Origin: Niallia sp. Man26
GTDB lineage: Bacteria; Bacillota; Bacilli; Bacillales; Cytobacillaceae
Reading direction: 5' to 3'
Length of the DNA stretch: 64,000 nt
NCBI RefSeq assembly: GCF_022049065.2
Contig: NZ_CP095743.1
Span: 697,001-761,000, forward strand
The notes beneath the pieces are model-generated. The model did no database searches and was not told where the DNA came from. It saw only the letters and a list, made by a program, of their open reading frames with translations. Numbering within the stretch: the stretch's first letter is position 1; the number at the start of each line of letters is the position of its first letter. The translations under genes were made by a program, and so were the position numbers. Positions 35,007 through 44,836 of the stretch are shown piece after piece.

Positions 35007-36221
35007 ATGGAGGAGATAACATTTATACATTGTGCAGACCTTCATTTGGACAGCCCTATGCTCGGGTTGAAAAATCTGCCTGCGCCTATACGAACACAGC
35101 TGCGGGAAAGCACCTTTACGTCGTTCAAAAGGATTGTTGATACTGCCATTGCCAAGCGGGTCGACTTCGTTCTTATTGCCGGGGATATTTATGATGGAGA
35201 AGACAGAAGCTTGAGAGCGCAAATATTTTTCCGGAAAGAGATGGAAAGACTGAATACCTCTGGCATTGAGGTATATATCATCCATGGAAACCATGACCAT
35301 TTAAGCGGCAAGTGGCTGGAGATTAACTTTCCGGACAATGTGCATATCTTTCCTTCCGAGGTCACTGTCTTTGAGCACAGAAAAAACAATGCGACAGTTC
35401 ATTTATATGGCTTCAGTTATGAAGCGAGACATCTTTATGACAGAAGAGTAAACAGCTTTGAAAAAAAGGCAGGAGCAGATTACCATATTGGCATACTGCA
35501 TGGCAGTTTGGAAGGAAACAGCGAACACAGTCCATATGCTCCTTTTAACTTACAGGAGTTAGCTTCAAAGGAGATGGATTACTGGGCATTGGGTCATATA
35601 CATAAAAGAGCAATACTGCAAGCAGAACCGCCGGTAGTGTATGCAGGAAACATTCAAGGAAGGCATAAAAAGGAAACAGGAAAGAAGGGCTGCTACTACG
35701 TAAAACTAAGCAAGCTGGCTGCAGAGCTAGAATTTATCCCGACAGCGGCATGTTTATGGAAATCAGTTGAAATAGATGCAGCTGCAGCCAAAAACGTTGA
35801 TGAGCTTTTGCGCTTATGTCAAAGCGCGCAAAATATCGAAAGAGACAATGGAGTACCTGTAATCATGTCCATTAATGCTGTTAACGCAGAAAAACTTGGC
35901 AGCTTCCACGCAGGAGAACTGCTGGAAATCCTTCAAGCTGACGAGTTGGAGGAATCGGATTTTGTGTGGGTGTCGAGCTTATCGATAACAGAACGCAGCA
36001 GCTGGGATAAAGAGCAGCTGCAAACAGAATCTGCTTTTTTTGCTGAGCTTTTTCAAGCTGTTACAGACTACGATTCAATCGCAGAAGCTGTTGCGCCGCT
36101 TTATCGTCACCCAGGTGCCTACCGATATCTTTCAGAATTAACGGAAACAGAGAAGCAAGAGCTAGCAGTAGAAGCGGAGCGGGTGCTTCTTCACATGCTG
36201 AACGGAGCAGCCAGGGGGTAA
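35007..36221 (+). CDS. yhaO: SbcD-like DNA repair phosphoesterase YhaO
   Basis: A 404-residue metallophosphoesterase. The motifs are HCADLHLDSP, IAGDIYDGEDR, HGNHDHL and ALGHIHKR, which provide the two-metal active site of Mre11/SbcD nucleases. It is followed 3 bases later by yhaN, an SMC-like ATPase gene, forming an SbcCD-like pair. The ATG at 35007 (AAAGGAGG 8 bases upstream) is preferred to GTG at 34998. Confidence 0.94.
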   Translation: MEEITFIHCADLHLDSPMLGLKNLPAPIRTQLRESTFTSFKRIVDTAIAKRVDFVLIAGDIYDGEDRSLRAQIFFRKEMERLNTSGIEVYIIHGNHDHLSGKWLEINFPDNVHIFPSEVTVFEHRKNNATVHLYGFSYEARHLYDRRVNSFEKKAGADYHIGILHGSLEGNSEHSPYAPFNLQELASKEMDYWALGHIHKRAILQAEPPVVYAGNIQGRHKKETGKKGCYYVKLSKLAAELEFIPTAACLWKSVEIDAAAAKNVDELLRLCQSAQNIERDNGVPVIMSINAVNAEKLGSFHAGELLEILQADELEESDFVWVSSLSITERSSWDKEQLQTESAFFAELFQAVTDYDSIAEAVAPLYRHPGAYRYLSELTETEKQELAVEAERVLLHMLNGAARG

Positions 36222-36224
36222 AAT

Positions 36225-39221
36225 ATGCGGATTAAAACAATAACTATTTACGGGTATGGAAAACTAGAGAATATAACGTATAATCTGGATGCAGATCTTC
36301 AAGTATTTTATGGAGAAAATGAAGCAGGCAAGTCGACGATCATGAGCTTCATCCACAGCGTTCTGTTTGGGTTTCCTTCAAAGGTTCAGACAGAGCTCCG
36401 CTATGAGCCGAAAAATCAAGCTAAGTATGGCGGTAAATTAACAGCATGGTTTCCTGAACATGGTATGGCAACAATTGAGCGTGTTAAAGGAAAAGCAGCC
36501 GGTGATGTTACTGTCATTTTGGAAAACGGCCGAAAAGGGCAAGAGGATTTGCTAGGTGAATTACTGCAGAGAGTAGATAAAGGTCTCTATCAATCGATTT
36601 TTTCTTTTAATCTTGATGGCTTGCAAAATATCCACGGACTAAAGAGCGAGGAGATTGGAAGATTCCTGTTTTCAACAGGTGTAATCGGTTCTGATCTAAT
36701 AGCAAGGACAGATACAGAGCTGCAGAAAGAGCTGGATGCCCGCTTTCGACCAAACGGAAAAAAGCCAGTCCTAAACGAACTGCTGGTGTCTTTAAAGGAT
36801 GCTCACCAACAGCTGAAAAATGCAGAAAAAACAAATGAGCAATACAGCGGGCTGCTGCAAAGAAGAGAGGAGCTGGCCCAAGAGCTGGAAGCAGAAGAAG
36901 ACAATGCTGTCAGTCTAAAGGAAGACATTAATAAACTGGAGAGCTGGTTAGAAGCGGCTCCAATAGTAGCACAAACAGAGCTTTTAGAGCGTAAAGAGGA
37001 AAAGTATGCTGATTTGACGTTTCCCAATGCTGGTATGGACAGATGGGACCGAATCAAAGACCGAATCTTAACAGTCCAAAGCCGAATTCAGCATGTGCAG
37101 AACAAGATTAAAGGATTAGAAGACAAAGACAGGCAACTTCAGCCTAATGAGGAGCTGTTAGCAGCTGCTGGAGAAATAACAGAGGCTAGCGGGAAAATGC
37201 CCGTCTATGAAGAGCTTCAAAAACGAAAGAACCAGCTGTTGAACCAGTTATCCTTATTGGAGAAGGAAATGGAAGTTTTGCAGGCGAAATTGCATGTGCC
37301 AATAACAGAAGAGGATATTTCTGATATTAATACGAGCATCTTTATGAAGGAGCAATGTGCAAATGCAGATGCCTTGCAAAAAAGGCTTAAGGCCTCCAGA
37401 TTAGAGCTTGATGCGAGATTAAAGGAAGAACAGCAGCAGCTCGAAAGCATGGAAAGGGAAACCGCTGAACTGAAAAGTCGACTGCTTTCAGAGGATAAGC
37501 GCAAAGAGCTAAAAACGCAGCTTAAAGCAGCGGAAAACATAAGCTGGCATAAAGAAAAGCTTGCAATTCTACAGAGGGATATCGAAAGCGTCCAAAAACA
37601 GCTTGAGGCTAATCGGAAAGTCCATCTTGCAGCTAATATGCAGTTTCTGTTCGTTCTAATCATGCTGATTGCAATCGGGCTGGCAGGTGCAGCTGAACAG
37701 CTCCTATACTTAATGCTTGCAGCCTTGTTAGGCAGTATTGCAGCCATTCTTTTCTTTTTTAATAGAAGGAAGGCAACGAAGAAAGAACGGTCAGAGCTGC
37801 AAAGAAAAGCAAAAGAGCTAAAGCGGGATAAGGCTGGCATGAGAGAGGAAACTGGCGGTTTTGAATTGCCTGATGCATTTTCAGCCAAGCATGCCTTAGA
37901 GAAGGATAATCAAGCAAGAGAAAGCTACAGCTTACATCTAGTAAAGCTGGAGCAGCAAACGAAGGCGTATGAGAGAATATTAAGCGGCTATGAAAGCTGG
38001 GAACAGCAATACAGGGAGCATCAAACTGTTCTTACAGAACTTGGCGATACATTGAGGATACCTGCTTCTCTCGCATATGATTATATTTACGATGCTTATT
38101 TGCTGTTAGACGAATGGAAGGTAAAGCTTAAGGATAAAAGGGCGGTTATTGAGGAAATAACGGCAATAGAGACAGAGTTAGAACATATTGAAGCGCGAAT
38201 CTCCAAACAGTATGAAAAATTCTTCTCCTTTAAAGCAGACTCACTTGCTCAAATGTCTATCCAGTTAATGAATGCTGTGAAAGAAGAAAATGAAAGAAAG
38301 ATTTATTGGCAGGAGAACAACCGGGCGTTAGAAGAATGCAGGCAGGAGTTGCATGGGTTAGCAGGAGAGCTGTCGGTATTTTCCGCTGAAACCGAAGCGC
38401 TGCTCGACATTGCTGAAGTGAAAACAGAAGAGGAATACCGGAAAAAGGGAGAGGTATATGCAGAAAAAATCGAGCTAGAGCAGAAGCTTTCCACACTAAA
38501 GCAAAAACTGGAGCATTTTCGTCTAACACAGGAAGATATCGAGTTTCTTCGCACAATCGATGAGCCGGAACAGGAGCAGTTACTGTTAACTGAAAGGTTA
38601 GCGGAAACAAAAGAAAGAATAAAGCAGATTATGAAGGCCAGTGCTGAAAATCAACTAACCATAAGTCAAGCCGAAAGCGGCGGAACGTACACAGAGAAAT
38701 TGCATCATTTCAAACAGCTGCAGGATGAGTTTCAAGAGGAAGTAAAGATATGGGGAAAATTTGCTGCTGCCAAGCACTTCTTGACACAAACAGTCAATGT
38801 CTACAAAGATAAGCAGCTCCCAGTTATGCTGCATAAGGCAGAGGAGTATTTTGCTATTTTAACAGACAATCAATACGTTAGAATTTTGCCGAAGGAAGAA
38901 GGCATCGGCTTTTTGGTGGAAAGGGAGGATAACACCTTTTTTGAAGCAAAAGAGCTGAGCAGGGGAACAGCAGAACAGCTTTATGTGGCGCTTCGACTTG
39001 CCTTGACACAGACATTTTATCAGAAATATCCGCTGCCGATTATTATCGATGACAGTTTCGTCAATTTTGATAATAAACGGACGAAGAAAGTGCTTGAGCT
39101 TTTAAAAACTTGCAGAAATAATCAGCTGCTCTTTTTTACATGTCATACCCATCTATTGGAGCATTTTCCTGATGGTCAAATACATTCTCTGCTGCTGCAC
39201 TCTTTAGAGCGAGACCGTTAA
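36225..39221 (+). CDS. yhaN: SbcC/Rad50-like ATPase YhaN
   Basis: A 998-residue P-loop ATPase with Walker [10 protein letters not shown] at residues 30-38. Long coiled coils follow, and near residues 468-510 lies a pair of hydrophobic helices ([20 protein letters not shown] onward) that could anchor the hinge in the membrane. The C-terminal half-domain has the [18 protein letters not shown] signature and the Walker [13 protein letters not shown]. It partners YhaO in DNA end processing by analogy with SbcCD. The length is slightly above B. subtilis YhaN (963). Confidence 0.93.
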   Translation: MRIKTITIYGYGKLENITYNLDADLQVFYGENEAGKSTIMSFIHSVLFGFPSKVQTELRYEPKNQAKYGGKLTAWFPEHGMATIERVKGKAAGDVTVILENGRKGQEDLLGELLQRVDKGLYQSIFSFNLDGLQNIHGLKSEEIGRFLFSTGVIGSDLIARTDTELQKELDARFRPNGKKPVLNELLVSLKDAHQQLKNAEKTNEQYSGLLQRREELAQELEAEEDNAVSLKEDINKLESWLEAAPIVAQTELLERKEEKYADLTFPNAGMDRWDRIKDRILTVQSRIQHVQNKIKGLEDKDRQLQPNEELLAAAGEITEASGKMPVYEELQKRKNQLLNQLSLLEKEMEVLQAKLHVPITEEDISDINTSIFMKEQCANADALQKRLKASRLELDARLKEEQQQLESMERETAELKSRLLSEDKRKELKTQLKAAENISWHKEKLAILQRDIESVQKQLEANRKVHLAANMQFLFVLIMLIAIGLAGAAEQLLYLMLAALLGSIAAILFFFNRRKATKKERSELQRKAKELKRDKAGMREETGGFELPDAFSAKHALEKDNQARESYSLHLVKLEQQTKAYERILSGYESWEQQYREHQTVLTELGDTLRIPASLAYDYIYDAYLLLDEWKVKLKDKRAVIEEITAIETELEHIEARISKQYEKFFSFKADSLAQMSIQLMNAVKEENERKIYWQENNRALEECRQELHGLAGELSVFSAETEALLDIAEVKTEEEYRKKGEVYAEKIELEQKLSTLKQKLEHFRLTQEDIEFLRTIDEPEQEQLLLTERLAETKERIKQIMKASAENQLTISQAESGGTYTEKLHHFKQLQDEFQEEVKIWGKFAAAKHFLTQTVNVYKDKQLPVMLHKAEEYFAILTDNQYVRILPKEEGIGFLVEREDNTFFEAKELSRGTAEQLYVALRLALTQTFYQKYPLPIIIDDSFVNFDNKRTKKVLELLKTCRNNQLLFFTCHTHLLEHFPDGQIHSLLLHSLERDR

Positions 39222-39294
39222 TATAGATAGTGTTATACTAGGAACGAATAGATTAAATAAAAGATTGTACAAGATGAAAAAGGAGCGAAAAGCC

Positions 39295-40242
39295 TTGGAT
39301 AAAAAAGGAATCCTACACTATGCGGTTGGGGACCAGTTTGATTCACATTTATTAATAAAAAGTTCAGCGAGAGCAATGGCCAGCAATGGCAAACCTTTCT
39401 TAACATTAATTTTTCAGGATAAAAGCGGAGAAATAGAAGCAAAGCTGTGGGATGCTACTGATGAAGATGCACAGTCTTATCAGCCCCAAACAATTGTGAG
39501 AATAAATGGAGACCTCCAAAACTACAGAGGCAGGCTGCAGCTAAGAATACGCCAAATAAAGGCAGCATCCCATGAGGATAGTGTACGCTTATCTGACTTT
39601 ATTGAAACAGCACCGCTTGAAACAGAAGAAATGCAGGCGAAAATTAATCAGTATATCTTTGATATGAAAAATCCTAACATCCAGCGGATTACAAGACATC
39701 TCGTGAAAAAGCACCAGCAAGCATTTTTAGAATATCCGGCTGCAACAAAAAATCATCATGAGTTCGTTTCAGGACTTGCTTATCATGTTGTTAGCATGCT
39801 TGATTTAGCTAAGTCTATTGCCACTCTTTATCCGAGCCTTGATACAGACCTGCTGTACAGCGGTGTAATCCTTCATGACTTAGGGAAGGTGCTTGAACTG
39901 TCAGGTCCAATTTCAACGACTTATACAGTGGAAGGAAACTTACTTGGACATATTACAATAATGGTAAATGAAATTGGCAAAGCAGCCGATGAACTTAGTA
40001 TTAAAGGTGAAGAAGTAATGGTCCTTCAGCATCTGGTGCTTTCACATCATGGAAAAGCAGAGTGGGGCAGCCCGAAAGCTCCACTGATTAAAGAGGCAGA
40101 AATTCTTCATTATATAGATAATCTGGATGCTAAAATGAATATGCTAGACAGAGCGCTTGAACGTGTTCAGCCAGGCGAGTTTTCAGAAAGAATCTTCCCA
40201 TTGGAAAACCGTTCCTTTTACAAACCTTCTTTCCATAAATAA
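39295..40242 (+). CDS. yhaM: 3'-5' exoribonuclease YhaM
   Basis: A 315-residue nuclease with an N-terminal OB-fold nucleic-acid-binding domain (residues 12-100) and an HD domain with [24 protein letters not shown] and [11 protein letters not shown]. It is very close to B. subtilis YhaM, which degrades RNA and single-stranded DNA in a Mn2+-dependent manner. The start is TTG at 39295 with AAAGGAG 9 bases upstream, which restores the normal N-terminus; the ATG at 39265 would add an unrelated extension. Confidence 0.94.
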   Translation: MDKKGILHYAVGDQFDSHLLIKSSARAMASNGKPFLTLIFQDKSGEIEAKLWDATDEDAQSYQPQTIVRINGDLQNYRGRLQLRIRQIKAASHEDSVRLSDFIETAPLETEEMQAKINQYIFDMKNPNIQRITRHLVKKHQQAFLEYPAATKNHHEFVSGLAYHVVSMLDLAKSIATLYPSLDTDLLYSGVILHDLGKVLELSGPISTTYTVEGNLLGHITIMVNEIGKAADELSIKGEEVMVLQHLVLSHHGKAEWGSPKAPLIKEAEILHYIDNLDAKMNMLDRALERVQPGEFSERIFPLENRSFYKPSFHK

Positions 40243-40373
40243 TAATTTAATCCTATGGTCTCCTTTTAATAAAGGAGGCCTTTTTTTTGTTTAGTGAGGG
40301 CTTCTGCGAAAAGGTGAATATTCTAGTTTATCTAGCATATGATGTAGTAATTAAGAGGAAGGGAGTTAATAGT

Positions 40374-40574
40374 ATGTTTGAGATTCCGATGTGGGTTCTG
40401 TTTGTATTAGGAGGTATTGCTGTAAGTGCATTTATGGCTGTTAAGACAGGAAAAGAGGACAAGCAGCAAGAGAATGAATATATCGAAAAGGAAGGAGAAG
40501 TATATATTAAGAGGATGGAAGAGGAAAAACAAAAGAAAAGCGGAAATACTCAAGAACGCGCATATGAAAATTAA
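40374..40574 (+). CDS. yhaL: YhaL-like small membrane protein (sporulation-associated)
   Basis: A 66-residue protein with one N-terminal transmembrane helix (MFEIPMWVLFVLGGIAVSAF) and a highly charged tail. Size, topology and position between yhaM and prsA match YhaL of B. subtilis, a sporulation-related protein of unknown action. GGGAG lies 8 bases before the ATG. Confidence 0.8.
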   Translation: MFEIPMWVLFVLGGIAVSAFMAVKTGKEDKQQENEYIEKEGEVYIKRMEEEKQKKSGNTQERAYEN

Positions 40575-40613
40575 AGGGAAACTAGAGTATATCTCTAGTT
40601 TCCCTTTTTTTGT
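40575..40613. terminator. Bidirectional terminator between yhaL and prsA
   Basis: AGGGAAACTAGAG/CTCTAGTTTCCCT stem with a 4-base loop and T/A runs, located between convergent genes. Confidence 0.92.
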
Positions 40614-41497
40614 TAACTGCCTGAAGTTGTGTTTGTTGAACCGCTTGTAGACGTTGCATCAAGCAAGGACTCTAAGTCCTTATCCTCGATTTTTACATCT
40701 GCATCCTTTAGTTCTTTTTCCATGGCACTGTTGATTGTATCAGATGTAAGCTTGGACACTTTTAATTCATATTCCATGTCATCCTTTACATCTTCATATT
40801 TGCCTTTTTTCTTTTTATCTGTTACTTGAATTATATGGTAGCCATTTTCTGTTTTGACTGGATCACTGATTTCGTCTACATCCAGCTTGTATGCTGCCTC
40901 TTCAAACTCAGCAACCATTGTGTTAGCACCGAACCAGCCTAAGTCACCGCCATTTTCTTTAGAAGCAGTATCTGTAGAATATTCCTTCGCTAGATCTTCA
41001 AATTTTTCGCCATTATCAAGCTTCTTTTTGACTTCTTTTGCTGTTTTTTCATCAGCAACAAGAATATGACGAGCTTTAATTTCAGGCTTATAGTCATCGT
41101 AATATGCTTTAATTTCATCTTCTGTTACATCAACTTCTTTAACTGCGGCTTTTTCTTGAAGCATTCCAGTCTTAATCATCGAACGCAGCTCATCTTCATC
41201 CTTATAACCATATTGCTGAAGGGCCAATTCGAAGTTATCGCCAAGCTGTGATTTAATGCTATCAACTCTCTCGTCTAACTCTTCATCGGATACGTCATAC
41301 TTATCTTCAAGTACTTTCTCATATAGAAGGGACTGCAGTACAGTCGTACCGTATTTTTCCTTCATCGCATCGTAGAGTTCATCTTTAGTAATATCACCTG
41401 CATCTGATTTTACAACTGCGTCTGAACCACCATTGCTGCATGCGCTAAGTCCAATGATGCCAGCAGCGAGAGAGATGGATAGTAGCCTTTTTTTCAA
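40613..41497 (-). CDS. prsA: Foldase lipoprotein PrsA (parvulin-type PPIase)
   Basis: A 294-residue extracytoplasmic foldase. The signal peptide ends in the lipobox LSAC (Cys near residue 19), so it is lipid-anchored outside the membrane. A parvulin domain spans about residues 130-225 ([16 protein letters not shown] to [12 protein letters not shown]). A Ser/Thr-rich tail closes the protein. PrsA helps fold secreted enzymes and is essential in B. subtilis. The start is TTG at 41497 with TAGGAGTG upstream. Confidence 0.95.
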   Translation of the reverse strand: MKKRLLSISLAAGIIGLSACSNGGSDAVVKSDAGDITKDELYDAMKEKYGTTVLQSLLYEKVLEDKYDVSDEELDERVDSIKSQLGDNFELALQQYGYKDEDELRSMIKTGMLQEKAAVKEVDVTEDEIKAYYDDYKPEIKARHILVADEKTAKEVKKKLDNGEKFEDLAKEYSTDTASKENGGDLGWFGANTMVAEFEEAAYKLDVDEISDPVKTENGYHIIQVTDKKKKGKYEDVKDDMEYELKVSKLTSDTINSAMEKELKDADVKIEDKDLESLLDATSTSGSTNTTSGS

Positions 41498-41540
41498 GTT
41501 AAACACTCCTAAGTTAGTTTTATCTGTAACATCCATCATT

Positions 41541-41568
41541 ACTATATCATAAATTTTCAAAAGAGCAA
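41541..41568 (-). promoter_or_regulatory. Predicted sigma-A promoter of prsA
   Basis: On the minus strand TTGCTC (41568-41563), 16 bases, TATAGT (41546-41541), about 45 bases upstream of the TTG start. Confidence 0.5.
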
Positions 41569-41855
41569 AAATCCCTTTTAATGCAAAAGAAAAACGATAG
41601 GCAAAAGCAACAAATTAAAAATTGGGTAAATGTCCTGTTCCGTTTTTAGGTCCTAGACATATGATACATTGAGCTTGAAAAACAGCTTAAAGAATTAGCC
41701 GGTGGCTTATTCGTGCTGAATTGTGCAAAGGGTCAGGATGGGGGCAGCTTAGTATGCTGCATGTAACTGACTTTTGGCAAGCAAGTCTTTAGTCTTATTA
41801 GACTTAAACCATTTATCAAAAGGATACAGTAGCAGCCTTAAAAGGAGGTGTTACT

Positions 41856-41939
41856 ATGGGTCATGCATACGGCGGAGGATTTGCGTTAATCGTAGTACTT
41901 TTCATTCTTTTAATTATTGTTGGCGCTGCTTGGCTGTAA
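41856..41939 (+). CDS. YjcZ-family sporulation peptide (copy 1)
   Basis: A 27-residue hydrophobic peptide, MGHAYGGGFALIVVLFILLIIVGAAWL, with AAAGGAGG 7 bases upstream. YjcZ/SscA-type peptides have this AYGGGFALIVVLFILLIIVG core and are linked to spore coat assembly or germination in Bacillus. A CATATGATA sequence (41658-41666) resembles a sigma-K -10 element but without a clear -35. Confidence 0.85.
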   Translation: MGHAYGGGFALIVVLFILLIIVGAAWL

Positions 41940-41991
41940 GAGCCAAAGTAATGCAGAACATGAATTCAACTGATAGAAAGGAGGAGTCTTC

Positions 41992-42084
41992 ATGTCAGGT
42001 ACAGGTGCATACGGCGGAGGATTTGCATTATTAGTGGTGCTATTCATCTTGCTTATCATTATCGGAGCAAGCTGGGTATACTAA
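41992..42084 (+). CDS. YjcZ-family sporulation peptide (copy 2)
   Basis: A 30-residue paralog of the previous peptide (starts MSGTGAYGGGFALLV, ends GASWVY) with AAAGGAGGAG upstream of the ATG. It lies 52 bases after copy 1 and ahead of a shared terminator, so the pair is probably one transcript. Confidence 0.85.
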   Translation: MSGTGAYGGGFALLVVLFILLIIIGASWVY

Positions 42085-42100
42085 TACTCTCTAAGAAAAT

Positions 42101-42133
42101 AAAAGCAGCGATGAATAATCATCGCTGCTTTCC
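42101..42133 (+). terminator. Terminator after the YjcZ pair
   Basis: AAAGCAGCGATGA/TCATCGCTGCTTT stem with a 4-base loop followed by T/C-rich sequence. Confidence 0.85.
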
Positions 42134-42185
42134 TTCCAATAAAGGGATATGAAGCACCTTGTTAGGAGCATATTGTCCGTTTATG

Positions 42186-42368
42186 TCAACTAAATAATAA
42201 ATCAACATAGGAAGAAATCAAAAGAATCGTTATAAGGACATTGATTGTGCGGAAAACCTTCGGCTGTTTCTCTTCCGGGATTTCCTTTTGTGCGCATAGT
42301 GCATTTGTCATTCTATTAATATTATATAATATTAATATGGCTAAGATAATAAAAATGGAGATCATCAT
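42186..42368 (-). CDS. Small two-helix membrane protein of unknown function
   Basis: A 60-residue protein with hydrophobic helices at both ends (IFIILAILILY and VLITILLISSYVDLLF) and a charged loop between (CAQKEIPEEKQPKVFR). AAGGAGG lies 7 bases before the ATG, which supports translation. No family recognised. Confidence 0.65.
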   Translation of the reverse strand: MMISIFIILAILILYNINRMTNALCAQKEIPEEKQPKVFRTINVLITILLISSYVDLLFS

Positions 42369-42522
42369 TGATTCCCTCCTTAAAACAGAATTATTGTATG
42401 ATACTTACAATATCAAATTAAGGGATAAAAAGATAGTATTATATCCTATGATATGTCAATTAAATACATGCATCCTTTTCCTTTATTATCTTATGTCCTG
42501 ACCGCAAGTGTTGCCTCCAGCA

Positions 42523-43068
42523 TTAGCTGACATTGCTGACCAAAATTTCAATGCCATCTTCATTTTCTTCTACATAGCATGACCTTGGAGATTTCCATAA
42601 GCTTTTTATGCGAATAAAATCAGGTACACACATCCCGAAATGATAGGCAAACAAAATTAAGAAATAATGGACATAATGAGGAAACAGGAAACAGCAAATG
42701 ACCAATGCAGTGTTAATGACGAGCATCGGCATAATCAAAGCAAATATAAACTGAATTTTCCCGATTGGGTCTGCTGCCCTAATACATATTAACGGAAAAA
42801 TACCATAGTGTATATCAATTGATTTTTTTATTTTTTTGCCTAAATGGACAACCGGCAGAAAGTGCAGCAATTTATGAGCAGGATAAACGAGCAGAAATGC
42901 TGCCATAAAAGGTAAAAAGTAGTTGTCATTTAAACTGTTATACCCAAAAAATGCAATTGTCGGAGTGTAAAGGAACAAAAAAGAAAAAACCATTGTTAAG
43001 GAAGACATAAAAAGTATGCGTTGAAAGCCGTACTGTTTATGAAAATTAATTGTCTTCCAGCAGTTCAT
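42523..43068 (-). CDS. DUF3267-like membrane protein with degenerate zincin motif
   Basis: A 181-residue protein with about five hydrophobic segments. The PAHKLLHFLPVVHLG stretch occupies the place of the HExxH zinc-protease motif of DUF3267 proteins; here the Glu is Lys, so catalysis would be lost. A protein of this kind is found near prsA and hpr in relatives. The ATG at 43068 has GGAGGGTG upstream; the TTG at 43086 overlaps that site and is rejected. Confidence 0.72.
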   Translation of the reverse strand: MNCWKTINFHKQYGFQRILFMSSLTMVFSFLFLYTPTIAFFGYNSLNDNYFLPFMAAFLLVYPAHKLLHFLPVVHLGKKIKKSIDIHYGIFPLICIRAADPIGKIQFIFALIMPMLVINTALVICCFLFPHYVHYFLILFAYHFGMCVPDFIRIKSLWKSPRSCYVEENEDGIEILVSNVS

Positions 43069-43255
43069 AAAGTAATCACCCTCCAAAAGGAGAAATTTTC
43101 TAGTTTAATAAAACTCACCTTGCTACTTTACGACGAATAGGGCAAAAAATCAATAGTTGTTTTTGATTATTTACTGGTGTTTTAAAACAAAAAAAGATAA
43201 GACTCTGTCTCATCTTTTTTTTGCCCTTTATTCCATTTTTACGAGTATATGTGGA

Positions 43256-43831
43256 TTACTTCATAGGCGCCGGTTCTTTATGTTTAAGCTGCCCATTTTG
43301 TTCAACGAATGAATCTTCGATATTGTTGAAGGAGTTTTCGAATATTTCCATGAAGTTGTCTCCATAAATATTCTTGACGATTGTCATCATTTCCAGCAAT
43401 TCTGGAAATTTTCCATATAAGTTTTTGATTGGCAATGCAGCTGAATATGCTGAGCTGTTGTCAGGATTGTATTCCTCCATGATATTAAGGAACAATTGCT
43501 CACCTTTTTCTGTGAGACAAACATAAGTGTTCCGTTTATCATTTTCTTTTTTGGAGAACTGCAGCAGTCCTCGTTCTTCTAATTTCTTAGAGAAGTTAAA
43601 GGCTGTTGAGACATGCATTACCCCAAAATTGGCCACATCTGATATGGAAGCGCCATTTAACTGATAAGCTATCCATAAAATATGATGTTCATTGATATTA
43701 AGATCATACGGCTTAATCCAATTTTGCCAATCCTTTTCAATTGATTTCCATAGTGCTTTACTGAGTTGTCCTACTCTTTGAGTAAACATTAAAGCTTCCT
43801 TCATCGAGCATTCTTTTTCATTCATCCCCAA
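43256..43831 (-). CDS. hpr: MarR-family protease production regulator Hpr (ScoC)
   Basis: A 191-residue MarR-type regulator. The winged helix covers about residues 45-115 ([30 protein letters not shown] and the wing [15 protein letters not shown]). The N- and C-terminal helices match ScoC/Hpr of B. subtilis, which represses extracellular protease, peptide uptake and sporulation genes. The start is TTG at 43831 with AGGTG 7 bases upstream; the ATG two codons later is possible. The position near yhaH and serC is conserved. Confidence 0.93.
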   Translation of the reverse strand: MGMNEKECSMKEALMFTQRVGQLSKALWKSIEKDWQNWIKPYDLNINEHHILWIAYQLNGASISDVANFGVMHVSTAFNFSKKLEERGLLQFSKKENDKRNTYVCLTEKGEQLFLNIMEEYNPDNSSAYSAALPIKNLYGKFPELLEMMTIVKNIYGDNFMEIFENSFNNIEDSFVEQNGQLKHKEPAPMK

Positions 43832-44300
43832 ATCTATTCACCTACTTTTCTATATTTATAATCATTATGCCAATAAAACAAAAATTAATAAAGAAAAAAT
43901 AAGCGAAATTTTTAGAAATAAGCATATTTTTTGAAAGAAAACGTTTTATTGTATAATTATTTCTAAAATTAAATAAAAATTCACCCTTTTTCTACCAGCA
44001 TTATACACTGTAACTTTCTGGAGTGAAAGAAATATTAAGAAGACCGAACTGCTTGAAATCAAGGTTTTAAACATCAGATTTTAAAATCTGAAAAATAGTT
44101 TCATATTGAAATATTTCTATACTCTAAAAACAAATCGAGAAAGAATGAATAGAGAATAAGTTTTTTAAAAAGTCAGAATATGTACTTTGTTATACTTTTC
44201 TTACATGGATTTTTATATTTACTATACGCGTATATTTATTTTTCCAAATTTTAGATGTTTTTATGTAAGGAAATTTAACATTACTCAGGAGGAGATGAAG
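43832..44300. other. Intergenic region of about 470 bases without a recognised gene
   Basis: AT-rich sequence upstream of hpr. It contains a TTGAAA/TATAAT pair reading plus with a short 15-base spacer (about 43932-43958), the palindromes AAAACGTTTT and AGATTTTAAAATCT, and no ORF with a ribosome site that I would support. It may hold hpr regulatory sites. Confidence 0.4.
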
Positions 44301-44307
44301 GGGTTTA

Positions 44308-44346
44308 GCAAAAAGAGAGGTAAACTATGTTAGTTTTCCTCTCTTT
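44308..44346. terminator. Terminator after yhaH
   Basis: AAAGAGAGGTAAAC pairs with the T-rich GTTTTCCTCTCTTT arm. On the minus strand the hairpin is followed by TTTTT, so it serves the gene ending at 44352. Confidence 0.8.
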
Positions 44347-44351
44347 GTGTG

Positions 44352-44711
44352 TTATTGTTGCTTTTTTAAGTCGTTTTCTAATTCAGTTACTGTTTGTTCA
44401 ATTTGGTTTAGTTCGATTTTCAGCTGTTCTTGATGTGGTTGAATTTCTGTTTTCCATTGCTCGAGCGATTCTTTTATATCTTCCACGAAGGTGCCGATGA
44501 CATTTTTCCCTTCTTTGCTGGCAGTAGCAATGCTGTCTTTAATTTCTATAAGGTCTTCTTTTAAATCTTTGAATTCCTTTAGAAATGCTTTGCTGTTGTC
44601 CACACATGCTTTTCTTGCCTCTTTACCCGATACAGGGGTAGTGAATAAGGTTGCTGCTGCAGCTGCAAGCCCGCCAATGATAAATCCTGATAGAAATGTT
44701 TTTCCACTCAT
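44352..44711 (-). CDS. yhaH: YhaH, YtxH-domain protein
   Basis: A 119-residue protein with an N-terminal glycine/alanine-rich hydrophobic segment (FLSGFIIGGLAAAAATLFTTP) and a long charged coiled coil. This is the YtxH/gas-vesicle-like architecture of stress proteins; YhaH of B. subtilis has the same size and location. The ATG at 44711 is 6 bases from GAGGTG. Function unknown. Confidence 0.82.
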   Translation of the reverse strand: MSGKTFLSGFIIGGLAAAAATLFTTPVSGKEARKACVDNSKAFLKEFKDLKEDLIEIKDSIATASKEGKNVIGTFVEDIKESLEQWKTEIQPHQEQLKIELNQIEQTVTELENDLKKQQ

Positions 44712-44792
44712 CATGTTCACCTCGTCTTTTTTTTCTAATTATAGCCTATTTTAGGTTAGGTTTGCATATATATGTCATTACCCATAGAAAGG

Positions 44793-44824
44793 CAAAAAAA
44801 ACAGATAGGCGAAACCTATCTGTG
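44793..44824 (-). terminator. Intrinsic terminator after serC
   Basis: ACAGATAGG/CCTATCTGT with a 5-base loop and eight T residues on the minus strand. Confidence 0.92.
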
Positions 44825-44836
44825 TAAAGCCTTGTT

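Noticed and set aside
37217..37888. 223-codon minus-strand ORF opposite yhaN
   Set aside because: Fully antisense to a well-supported coiled-coil gene; serine/leucine-rich low-complexity translation and no ribosome site.
41774..42034. 86-codon plus-strand ORF overlapping the YjcZ peptides
   Set aside because: Runs through both ribosome sites in another frame and has no site of its own; the YjcZ peptides are the better reading.
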